Shown: positions 1-5,351, numbered from the stretch's first letter. The stretch is DNA of 5,351 nt from Actinomycetota bacterium (GCA_947472655.1 CANJCG010000097.1:1-5351); one strand, 5' to 3'. The notes: generated from the letters alone by a model not told the origin. Numbers and translations are program-made.

Positions 1-702
1 CCGGCTTCGGCTACGTCGGCAATCACCGCGGTAGGCATTTGGAGCACCTTTGTTTCTCTCGGTTTCCCAATCTTGGGCGTTGTTGCCTTGGTGATTGGTG
101 GTGAAAACGGCAGTTCCTATATCTGGGCAGGAATCCTGGGGCTGGCAATCTTGGTCGGGGTCATTGTGGGATTCACACTGTTAATGCGATCCGAATCTGC
201 TGCCAAATGGATGGGACGTGTTGGCAACAAGATCATTGGCCCGTTTAGAGGCAAGATCAAGGCACTCGCAACGATCGATCTGATTGCCCCGCTTGTGAGC
301 TTTCGAGAGAGTATGTACGACGTTCTTAAGCGCCGCTGGTCGGCTCTATCAGCAGCCCAGATTGCAGTGTCATTCACTCAATTTCTCGTGCTTTATGTTG
401 CGCTGCGTGGCATCCAAGGGTGGGATGAACCAGGCACTTCGATGTGGCTTGTTTTTGCAGCGTTTTCAATCAGTCAGCTCGGAATGATGATTCCCATTAC
501 GCCTGGTGGGCTCGGAACAGTTGACGCCGTCATGATTAGTCTGTTGGTTAAGTTCGGCGCAGATAGTGGTGAAGCCACTGCAGCAGATCTGGTCTGGCGC
601 GCATCTTCATATATTCCACAAATAACTATTGGCATTATTTCGTTGGTTGCTTGGACCAAGAAGGCTGGTCAGACTTTTGCTACCACAACCAAGGATGCCT
701 AG
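1..702 (+). CDS. Lysylphosphatidylglycerol synthase TM / flippase-like family membrane protein, C-terminal part
   Basis: The frame is open from base 1, so the gene starts upstream; 233 residues and a TAG stop (700-702) are visible. The protein is an integral membrane protein. Hydrophobic segments lie at about residues 9-33, 39-62, 116-136, 148-166, 175-186 and 207-219 of the visible part, with a basic, more polar stretch between the second and third. The motif TPGGLGTVDA near residue 168, followed by a late VWR-x4-YIPQ segment and a last helix, is the signature I associate with the LPG_synthase_TM (UPF0104/YbhN-like) family. Members flip or modify membrane lipids, or are uncharacterised polytopic proteins. 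No soluble aminoacyl-transferase domain follows, so this is probably a stand-alone flippase-like protein and not a full MprF. The substrate cannot be read from the sequence. A terminator lies 54 bases after the stop, which ends this unit. Confidence 0.8.
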   Translation, partial: PASATSAITAVGIWSTFVSLGFPILGVVALVIGGENGSSYIWAGILGLAILVGVIVGFTLLMRSESAAKWMGRVGNKIIGPFRGKIKALATIDLIAPLVSFRESMYDVLKRRWSALSAAQIAVSFTQFLVLYVALRGIQGWDEPGTSMWLVFAAFSISQLGMMIPITPGGLGTVDAVMISLLVKFGADSGEATAADLVWRASSYIPQITIGIISLVAWTKKAGQTFATTTKDA

Positions 703-755
703 GCAGCGGCGTGTCGCTGTAGCAAGCCAAGCATGCGCCCCTAAAGTTTGCATGG

Positions 756-797
756 CTCGGTCGTCGCGGGAGGGGAAGCCTTCGACGGCCGGGTTTT
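756..797 (+). terminator. Rho-independent terminator after the membrane protein gene
   Basis: An 11-bp stem pairs 756-766 (CTCGGTCGTCG) with 783-793 (CGACGGCCGGG), using two G-U pairs. The 16-base loop can close a further 3-bp stem (771-773 with 779-781). TTTT follows at 794-797 and further T-rich sequence to 806. It separates the membrane protein gene from the DUF4192 gene. The large loop is atypical, but the GC-rich stem and T-run fit an intrinsic terminator. Confidence 0.65.
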
Positions 798-904
798 AAC
801 TTTCTTCAAGTCTTGATTTCCACACCTTGTTCATTTTGTGGTTTGCATACACAGGCAGTGGTGCAGCCGTAGCAAGTTATCTATTTTAAAACTTAAGTGG
901 CGTC

Positions 905-1984
905 ATGACTTACACGACGACTCAACTGCCTGCACGCGTTCTACGAACGGCGGACCACGTGTTGGCTTCACTGCCATTCTTGCTGGGTTTCCAACCCCAG
1001 TGCAGCGCGGTGTTGCTGTGGTTACGTGACGGCGCGCTCATATTGACTCAAAGAATTGACCTACCGCAGTTGCCCATACCTGCCAATGCCTCTTCAGTGT
1101 TGGATGAGTGGGCGATAAGTGTCATTGAGTCGGCTAGCCACGCCGATTCAGATCAGGTATTGATTGCAATATTTCCAACTGTGATGACCAAAGAATCAGG
1201 TTTTGACTCAAGTCATTCCCAAGATCGTGGACACATTGCCGGAACGCCATTAGTAGCTGCGATAAGCCGGGCGTTAGTGGCATCAGGTAAATACCCAGGT
1301 GCGGCCTGGCTGGTTATCGAAGATGACTACTGGGAATTTGATTTTGCGTCATCAGATTTTTCGCATGCTCGTAAAACGTTAGATCCGCAGGTAGTGGCTG
1401 AAGTTCACGACGATTTTGTGAGCGCCGGCTGGAGACATCTGGTCGACCGCCAAGAAGTGATCAATGAATTCGACGCTGACCCACATGAACAACAATTGAT
1501 GCTGATTGCGATCAACCAGCAGAAGACAGATGTAAACCAAGGTGAGGCTGAAGTAAGGCGAGATGAGTGCATCAACACCATGATTGACTCGTTCGTTATA
1601 GGCACTACTGATCAACGAGTCCTGGCCCAAATAATCACGGGTCTTGTTGACATAACGGTTCGAGATTGTTTTTTGTGGCAGCTCACGCACCAGAATCGGC
1701 TCGCCAGCTCTGCGGAAACCTTTAGAATCGCATTGCGTGCCACTCCCGCAGGGTTACGTGCGCCGCTAGCGACCGTGACCGCATTGGCATTTTGGCTACA
1801 AGGCGATGGGGTGCGAGCCAGTGCGGCTCTTGCACAGGCCAGGCTCGATAACGCCGACTATGGACTTGCTCAATTAGTTGAAATATCCCTGACGAATGGG
1901 CTTCCTCCAGCAATGTGGACAGAGACCATGGTGAAGATGTCTTATGAGGTCTGTCGATCCGGAGTTTCCTCCGACTTGCAGTAG
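905..1984 (+). CDS. DUF4192 domain-containing protein
   Basis: This 359-residue soluble protein has no signal peptide and no membrane segment. The N-terminus (residues 18-54: HVLASLPFLLGFQP, then a short beta-rich stretch with a basic residue and IDLP) matches the opening pattern of the actinobacterial DUF4192 family. So does the C-terminal part (about residues 275-340), with TPAGLRAPLATVTALAFWL-GDG, a DYGLAQLVE element and GLPPAMW. Length is normal for the family. Its biochemical function is unknown and I see no catalytic motif. The ATG at 905 was chosen because the family match begins close to it; no good Shine-Dalgarno precedes it. A weak -10-like TATTTT lies at 882-887. The last 18 codons (MVKMSYEVCRSGVSSDLQ) recur in altered form at 2822-2878, beyond the next gene. 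The family assignment rests on recalled motifs. Confidence 0.82.
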   Translation: MTYTTTQLPARVLRTADHVLASLPFLLGFQPQCSAVLLWLRDGALILTQRIDLPQLPIPANASSVLDEWAISVIESASHADSDQVLIAIFPTVMTKESGFDSSHSQDRGHIAGTPLVAAISRALVASGKYPGAAWLVIEDDYWEFDFASSDFSHARKTLDPQVVAEVHDDFVSAGWRHLVDRQEVINEFDADPHEQQLMLIAINQQKTDVNQGEAEVRRDECINTMIDSFVIGTTDQRVLAQIITGLVDITVRDCFLWQLTHQNRLASSAETFRIALRATPAGLRAPLATVTALAFWLQGDGVRASAALAQARLDNADYGLAQLVEISLTNGLPPAMWTETMVKMSYEVCRSGVSSDLQ

Positions 1985-1986
1985 CA
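1923..1986 (+). repeat. Direct repeat, left copy (3' end of the DUF4192 gene)
   Basis: This is the left member of an imperfect direct repeat whose right copy is 2817-2880, offset exactly 894 bases with no gaps. By hand count 51 of 64 bases agree. It covers the last 18 codons and the TAG of the DUF4192 gene plus two bases. Similarity fades a few bases after the stop and upstream of 1923. Confidence 0.75.
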
Positions 1987-2014
1987 CGAACCTCTTAATT
2001 GGAATGAAAACGTC

Positions 2015-2020
2015 TAATAT
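2015..2020 (+). promoter_or_regulatory. Candidate -10 element for a leaderless transcript
   Basis: TAATAT sits seven bases before the ATG at 2028. This would place transcription initiation at or next to the start codon, as in the leaderless mRNAs common in actinobacteria. No convincing -35 box is seen at the right distance and no Shine-Dalgarno precedes either candidate ATG (2004 or 2028). Readthrough from the DUF4192 gene is an alternative. Confidence 0.3.
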
Positions 2021-2027
2021 CCCGAGT

Positions 2028-2810
2028 ATGAAAAATTTGCGTCGAGTTGCTTTGACCGTATTGCTTGCCCTCGGGATTGGAATGTCGACCGGTGGTGCGC
2101 AAGCGGCAACCACCCTCGATCAATCCTTCGAATTGTCTAATACTGGCTATACAGGTCTTAGCGGGCAGCCGGAGGTAAATGCGCAGATGGTGACGCCTGG
2201 GGTTACTGGGGCATTAACAAGCGTTCAAGTCAGTTTGGTAAAATCCGGCACTCCTACCGAGGGAGTGACGGTTAGCATCAGGGCGGCGTCCGCTGGAAAG
2301 CCAACGGGGGCTGATCTTGCTTCTGTTTTTATTCCAGATAGCGCTATCTCCGTTGCAGCGACAATGATCACGGCGGCTTTCGCCTCCCCACCGACTGTCA
2401 CTGCCGGTACGCAGTTCGCGATTGTCGTCAGCTCAACGAATACCAATAATGAGTACGGCTGGCGTGGTTCTACTACGGCGTCATATTCCGGGGGTAGAGC
2501 CGCTTATTATTTGAATGCTTGGGGTTTCTGGGATTCGCCTTCAGGATTTGTCTTCCGTACCTACGTCACAACACAAGATGCACAATGGACCAGCATTCCT
2601 CAGGGACTTCCACTTTCCGCAGCAGGAACGTGCGATGCACTCGATGACAAGGCCGTTGCTTACGGCACTGGTCTTACCGGTGGCTGGAAACGCAGTTGGG
2701 AACCTTGGGTCAACACCACCATCGGAGCCAATGGTCAACGCATCGGTGGCTGGGCATGTACTCGCACCTTGATCAATAAAGGTGGATCAACCTGGACGAT
2801 CGCCAGCTAG
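2028..2810 (+). CDS. Secreted protein: signal peptide, beta-rich domain and two-cysteine C-terminal module
   Basis: With the ATG at 2028 the product has 260 residues. MKNLRR begins a classical Sec signal peptide: positively charged start, hydrophobic core VALTVLLALGIG, then AQA|A with likely cleavage after residue 26. An in-frame ATG at 2004 would add eight polar residues (MKTSNIPS) before this. Residues 30-180 are rich in Thr, Ser, Val and Gly. They carry VSLVKSGTPTEGVTVSIR, AGKPTGADLA, TAGTQFAIVV and YGWRG, and end in FVFRTYV. This is the layout of extracellular jelly-roll modules of the 'choice-of-anchor' type. Residues 195-260 form a second module with GTGLTGGWKRSWEPW and GGWACTRTL. Its cysteines at 202 and 244 are the only two in the mature protein and probably form a disulfide. 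No catalytic motif, sortase signal or C-terminal membrane anchor is seen, so the product is probably released or bound by non-covalent contacts. Function is unknown; adhesion or glycan binding is a guess. Direct repeats flank the gene. Confidence 0.72.
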   Translation: MKNLRRVALTVLLALGIGMSTGGAQAATTLDQSFELSNTGYTGLSGQPEVNAQMVTPGVTGALTSVQVSLVKSGTPTEGVTVSIRAASAGKPTGADLASVFIPDSAISVAATMITAAFASPPTVTAGTQFAIVVSSTNTNNEYGWRGSTTASYSGGRAAYYLNAWGFWDSPSGFVFRTYVTTQDAQWTSIPQGLPLSAAGTCDALDDKAVAYGTGLTGGWKRSWEPWVNTTIGANGQRIGGWACTRTLINKGGSTWTIAS

Positions 2811-2816
2811 CCTGCC

Positions 2817-2880
2817 AGACCATGACAAGGCTGTCTTATGAGGCGTGTAGGTCCGAAGTTGCCTACCACTTGCAGTAGCA
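2817..2880 (+). pseudogene. Orphan copy of the DUF4192 gene 3' end (right direct-repeat copy)
   Basis: Read from the ATG at 2822, this stretch encodes MTRLSYEACRSEVAYHLQ and then TAG (2876-2878). The DUF4192 protein ends MVKMSYEVCRSGVSSDLQ. The two tails have equal length, ten of 18 residues are identical, and several changes are conservative (K/R, M/L, V/A, S/A). Nothing related to the rest of DUF4192 lies upstream: the sequence before 2817 is the end of the secreted-protein gene. It is therefore a remnant of a second DUF4192 gene or of a recombination event, and probably not translated; no ribosome binding site is seen. Confidence 0.65.
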
Positions 2881-2890
2881 AGCCCTTCGT

Positions 2891-2919
2891 GTGAACACAT
2901 GAGTCTGGGTCTGTATATT
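2891..2919 (+). promoter_or_regulatory. Candidate promoter of the metY-metX operon
   Basis: GTGAAC (2891-2896) and TATATT (2914-2919) are separated by 17 bases. Initiation about seven bases later, near 2926, would start the RNA just before the first stem of the riboswitch at 2928. That position supports the call, although the -35 box is poor. Confidence 0.5.
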
Positions 2920-2927
2920 TATTGCTA

Positions 2928-3037
2928 GGTCAAGAGTTCCAGCATTAAGCCCCGGCTAGCTGGACGGCAACCCTCCAACCGCGGTGGGGTGCTCCGTGGT
3001 GAGGACCAGGCCCTGTAAGTAGAGGGCAAGCGCGGGT
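2928..3037 (+). ncRNA. SAM-IV riboswitch aptamer upstream of metY
   Basis: This SAM-binding aptamer controls the methionine genes downstream. P1 pairs GGTC (2928-2931) with GACC (3004-3007). P2 pairs TCCAGC (2938-2943) with GCTGGA (2959-2964). The conserved core GGCAACCCTCCAACCGCGGT follows at 2966-2985. P3 pairs ACCC (2970-2973) with GGGT (2987-2990) and closes further with CC/GG inside. After P1 comes a hairpin GCCCT/AGGGC (3010-3014 with 3023-3027) and then AAGCGCGGG. The P3 loop CCGCG (2979-2983) is fully complementary to CGCGG (3031-3035), which is the second pseudoknot expected of SAM-IV and absent from SAM-I. The layout and much of the primary sequence match the actinobacterial SAM-IV aptamer as I remember it. 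The P2-loop pseudoknot (2951-2955 with 2994-2998) has one mismatch, at 2952/2997. Placement directly before metY agrees with the role. Confidence 0.93.
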
Positions 3038-3110
3038 TTTACACACCCACACCTGCACGGCTGCACTACCTGTACCCAAAAACTTCACTCCTAGACACGA
3101 AAGGCAAGCC
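3038..3110 (+). promoter_or_regulatory. Riboswitch expression platform and metY ribosome binding site
   Basis: These 73 bases are rich in A and C. No stem followed by a T-run is present, so transcription termination here is unlikely by eye and control of translation seems more plausible. A short hairpin GGGT/ACCC (3034-3037 with 3045-3048) would use bases 3034-3035 of the second pseudoknot and so could compete with it. GAAAGG (3099-3104) lies six bases before the ATG at 3111 and serves as ribosome binding site. I found no clear anti-Shine-Dalgarno partner. Confidence 0.5.
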
Positions 3111-4424
3111 ATGAGCGAGAACTGGGCTTTTGACACCCTACAAATCCATGCTGGTCAAGCACCTGATGCATCTACAAATGCGCGAGCGCTACCGATTTAC
3201 CAGACCACTTCATACGTCTTCAATGACACACAACACGCATCGAACCTTTTTTCACTCAAGGAACTCGGAAACATCTACACGCGTTTGATGAACCCGACGA
3301 CTGCTGTAGTTGAAGATCGCATTACGGCACTTGAAGGTGGCGTCGGTGGCTTGCTCGTAGCTTCGGGCCAAGCTGCTGAGACCTTGGCGATTCTCAATAT
3401 CGCTGAAAGTGGTGACCACATCGTTTCAAGCCCATCGCTTTACGGTGGCACCTATAACCTGTTCCACTACACATTGCCAAAGTTCGGCATCACCGTCACG
3501 TTCGTAGAGAACCCAGATGATCCAGAGTCTTGGAAGGCTGCGATACAGCCGAATACCAAGGCGTTCTACGCAGAATCAATTGCAAACCCAAAGAACGATG
3601 TGCTCGATATTGCTGCAGTAGCCAAAGTGGCCCACGACTACGGCGTGCCGTTGATTATTGACAATACGGTTGCGACTCCATATCTGATTCAGCCGTTGAA
3701 GCACGGTGCTGACTTCGTGGTGCATTCGGCAACGAAATACCTTGGTGGCCATGGCACATCGGTCGCGGGTGCACTCATCGATGGTGGAAGTTTCGACTTT
3801 GCCCAAAACCCTGAGCGCTTTCCTAACTACAACCTTCCAGATCCGAGCTATCACGGTTTGGTCTATGCGCGTGATCTTGGTGTCGGTGGCATGTTCGGTG
3901 TGAACCTTGCATTCATCTTGAAGGCACGTGTGCAGCTCCTTCGTGATCTCGGTGCAGCGGTTTCACCATTTAACGCATTCTTGATCTCACAGGGCATCGA
4001 AACTTTGTCGCTTCGCGTACAACGCCATAGCGACAATGCACTTGCCGTGGCCAAGTTCCTCGAAGCTCATCCACAGGTCAAGAGCGTGAACTACTCCGGT
4101 CTTGAGAGCAGCCCTTGGTATTCACTTGGTAAGAAGTACGCACCAAAAGGCAACGGCGGCGTTCTCGCTTTCGAAATCGAAGGCGGAGTTGAAGCCGGTT
4201 CCAAGTTTGTTGAAGGCCTAGTGCTGCATAGTCACGTCGCCAACATTGGTGATGTGCGCAGCTTGGTGATTCACCCCGCTTCAACTACCCATTCACAGCT
4301 CACACCAGAAGAGCAGGTCACCGCAGGCGTGACACCAGGCTTGGTTCGCCTTGCCGTGGGTATTGAATTCATCGACGACATCATCGCCGACATTGAAATT
4401 GGATTTGCTGCGTCAAAGGCCTGA
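3111..4424 (+). CDS. metY: O-acetylhomoserine sulfhydrylase (O-acetylhomoserine aminocarboxypropyltransferase)
   Basis: MetY is a cytoplasmic PLP enzyme that converts O-acetyl-L-homoserine and sulfide into L-homocysteine and acetate, the direct sulfhydrylation step of methionine synthesis. The 437-residue length is normal for the family. It belongs to the Cys/Met metabolism PLP-dependent (fold type I) family. Visible elements are DTLQIHAGQ at the N-terminus and ALPIYQTTSYVF (26-37). YTRLMNPT (56-63) carries the Tyr and Arg that contact the cofactor phosphate of the partner subunit. ASGQAA (84-89) and SLYGGT (109-114, stacking Tyr111) follow. Asp184 in IIDNT binds the pyridine nitrogen, and HSATKYLGGHG carries the PLP lysine Lys209. 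SLVIHPASTTH (384-394) and Arg413 in LVRLAVGIE bind the substrate carboxylate. The long insert around 230-250 separates MetY from shorter cystathionine synthases and lyases. The ATG is preceded by GAAAGG. The SAM-IV aptamer upstream and metX four bases downstream support the role. Confidence 0.96.
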   Translation: MSENWAFDTLQIHAGQAPDASTNARALPIYQTTSYVFNDTQHASNLFSLKELGNIYTRLMNPTTAVVEDRITALEGGVGGLLVASGQAAETLAILNIAESGDHIVSSPSLYGGTYNLFHYTLPKFGITVTFVENPDDPESWKAAIQPNTKAFYAESIANPKNDVLDIAAVAKVAHDYGVPLIIDNTVATPYLIQPLKHGADFVVHSATKYLGGHGTSVAGALIDGGSFDFAQNPERFPNYNLPDPSYHGLVYARDLGVGGMFGVNLAFILKARVQLLRDLGAAVSPFNAFLISQGIETLSLRVQRHSDNALAVAKFLEAHPQVKSVNYSGLESSPWYSLGKKYAPKGNGGVLAFEIEGGVEAGSKFVEGLVLHSHVANIGDVRSLVIHPASTTHSQLTPEEQVTAGVTPGLVRLAVGIEFIDDIIADIEIGFAASKA

Positions 4425-4428
4425 TGCA

Positions 4429-5351
4429 ATGACGTACGGACCGATCGCCTACGAAGGTCTCCCACCTGCCAGCGCTGCCTGGCAGGAAGGAGATCCCGTA
4501 GGCGATCGTCTTTTTATCGACATTGGTCAATTCACTACCGAGTCTGGATTCACATTTCCAAACGTCACAGTGGCGTATGAAACGTGGGGCGAGCTCAACA
4601 CTGACGCATCCAATGCCGTGTATATCGCTCATGCGCTCACCGGAGATTCCCACGTTGCAGGGCCCGCAGGAGTAGGCCATAAGACGGGCGGTTGGTGGGA
4701 TGAGCTTGTCGGGCCGGGCAAAGCGATCAATACAGATATTTGGTTTGTGGTCTGCGCAAATATTCTTGGCGGCTGCCAAGGCACAACCGGGCCAGCTTCG
4801 CTAGCTCCTGACGGCAAGGCATGGGGGAGCCGCTTTCCCACGGTCACTGTCACCGACATGGTTGAAGTTGAATACCAATTCACTCAGCATCTTGGTATTC
4901 AGCAGTGGGCGCTCTTTCTTGGACCTTCGCTTGGCGGCATGCGCGTTCTGGAGTGGATGGTGCGCTATCCACAATTCGTGCGAAGCGGCATGGTCCTCGG
5001 CACCACGGCTGCAGTGAGCGCAGATGAGATCGGAACACACGCTGCTCAGCTGGCAGCGATTTATGCGGATCCTTACTTCTTAAACGGCGACTTCTATGAA
5101 CAGCCTGACGGTCAAGGTCCTCATCGCGGCATGGGAGTCGCGCGTCAAGTGGCGCATCTGACCTACCGAAGCGAAGCAGAACTTGGTGAACGGTTTAATC
5201 GTGAATATCAAACGGGTGAAGACCCGTATGTCTGGCAAGACGGTAAACGCACAGGGCGCTTTGCTCTCGAGTCCTACCTTGATCATCATGCTGACAAGTT
5301 GGCACGTCGCTTTGACGCGAACACCTACATCGCATTAACAAATGCCATGAC
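4429..5351 (+). CDS. metX: Homoserine O-acetyltransferase, N-terminal 307 residues (runs off the right edge)
   Basis: MetX transfers acetyl from acetyl-CoA to L-homoserine and so makes the substrate of MetY. It is an alpha/beta-hydrolase-fold enzyme of the cytoplasm. Visible family marks are WQEGDPVGDR (18-27), VAYETWGELN (48-57), HALTGDSH (68-75), NILGGCQGTTGP (111-122) and FPTVTVTDMV (136-145). The nucleophile elbow GPSLGGM places the catalytic Ser at 167, and Pro stands where the family often has Gly. Later come ARQVAHLTYRS (238-248) and YLDHHADKLARRFDANTY (283-300). The catalytic Asp and His would lie beyond the window. The ATG at 4429 is four bases after the metY stop and has AAAGG at 4415-4419, inside metY, as ribosome binding site, so translation may be coupled. 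The ATG at 4424 leads to a stop after two codons. Codons 5-27 form a very strong hairpin followed by T-rich sequence. Confidence 0.95.
   Translation, partial: MTYGPIAYEGLPPASAAWQEGDPVGDRLFIDIGQFTTESGFTFPNVTVAYETWGELNTDASNAVYIAHALTGDSHVAGPAGVGHKTGGWWDELVGPGKAINTDIWFVVCANILGGCQGTTGPASLAPDGKAWGSRFPTVTVTDMVEVEYQFTQHLGIQQWALFLGPSLGGMRVLEWMVRYPQFVRSGMVLGTTAAVSADEIGTHAAQLAAIYADPYFLNGDFYEQPDGQGPHRGMGVARQVAHLTYRSEAELGERFNREYQTGEDPYVWQDGKRTGRFALESYLDHHADKLARRFDANTYIALTNAM
4438..4515 (+). promoter_or_regulatory. Terminator-like nested hairpin inside the 5' coding region of metX
   Basis: The outer arm CGATCGCCTACG (4442-4453) is perfectly complementary to CGTAGGCGATCG (4497-4508), 12 bp. Inside it, 4456-4462 (GGTCTCC) pairs with 4489-4496 with one bulged T (4494), 7 bp. 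Inside that, CCTGCCAG (4465-4472) pairs with CTGGCAGG (4479-4486), 8 bp, closing a six-base loop. Only AA at 4454-4455, the bulged T and a 2x2 internal loop interrupt the stem. Three further pairs are possible at the base (4438-4440 with 4509-4511). The T-run 4511-4515 follows at once. The shape is that of an intrinsic terminator, yet all of it is read as metX codons 5-29. A role as translation-sensitive attenuator, RNA stability element or processing site is inferred. Confidence 0.75.

Noticed and set aside
703..720. Small hairpin CAGCG/CGCTG just after the membrane protein stop
   Set aside because: The stem has only five or six pairs and no T-run follows, so the stronger stem at 756-793 is taken as the terminator.
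1379..1690. Minus-strand open frame of 103 residues
   Set aside because: It is antisense within the DUF4192 gene, with no domain and no ribosome binding site recognised.
1960..1973. Hairpin CGGAG-TTTC-CTCCG at the end of the DUF4192 gene
   Set aside because: It is short, has no T-run, and is not kept in the right repeat copy, so it is probably incidental.
1944..2027. Upstream in-frame extension of the secreted-protein gene to the ATG at 1944
   Set aside because: It overlaps the DUF4192 coding region in another frame, puts a polar stretch of 28 residues before a good signal peptide, and has no ribosome binding site.
1987..2816. Insertion sequence or integron cassette between the direct repeats
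   Set aside because: There is no transposase or integrase, no terminal inverted repeats and no attC-like structure; the 64-bp repeat is far longer than a target-site duplication.
2809..2832. AGCCT/AGGCT hairpin after the secreted-protein gene as terminator
   Set aside because: A five-bp stem with a 14-base loop and no T-run is too weak.
4424..4432. ATG overlapping the metY stop as metX start
   Set aside because: It reads ATG CAA TGA and stops at once; the ATG at 4429 opens the MetX frame.
4381..4779. Minus-strand open frame of 132 residues
   Set aside because: It lies across the end of metY and the start of metX, both well supported by family motifs, and its translation shows no recognisable domain.

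Overview
The window looks like chromosomal DNA of an actinobacterium with a moderate G+C content (about half, judged by eye). Three things point there: a DUF4192 protein, a family I know almost only from Actinobacteria; a SAM-IV riboswitch, a class typical of that phylum; and the actinobacterial gene order metY-metX. A freshwater or Luna-type Microbacteriaceae-like organism would fit the base composition, but the sequence does not prove it.

Layout, left to right, all genes on the + strand. (1) Bases 1-702 are the 3' part of a polytopic membrane protein of the lysylphosphatidylglycerol synthase TM / flippase-like family. It is followed by a rho-independent terminator (756-797). (2) Bases 905-1984 encode a complete DUF4192 protein. 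(3) Bases 2028-2810 encode a small secreted protein with a signal peptide, a beta-rich domain and a two-cysteine C-terminal module. Its gene is bracketed by an imperfect direct repeat of about 64 bp. The left copy is the 3' end of the DUF4192 gene; the right copy (2817-2880) is an orphan second version of that same gene end, with stop codon. (4) Bases 2891-3110 hold a promoter, a SAM-IV aptamer and the leader of a methionine operon. (5) metY (3111-4424) and metX (from 4429, running off the right edge) follow, separated by four bases.

The methionine genes work together: MetX acetylates homoserine, and MetY exchanges the acetyl group for sulfide to give homocysteine. The SAM-IV aptamer would shut the operon down when S-adenosylmethionine is plentiful.

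Two observations stand out. First, an exceptional nested hairpin of about 27 base pairs, followed at once by a T-run, lies inside the first codons of metX; it looks like an intrinsic terminator or attenuator written into coding sequence. Second, the duplicated DUF4192 gene end suggests that the secreted-protein gene arrived by insertion or by recombination between two related loci. No integrase, transposase, CRISPR array, tRNA or rRNA was seen.
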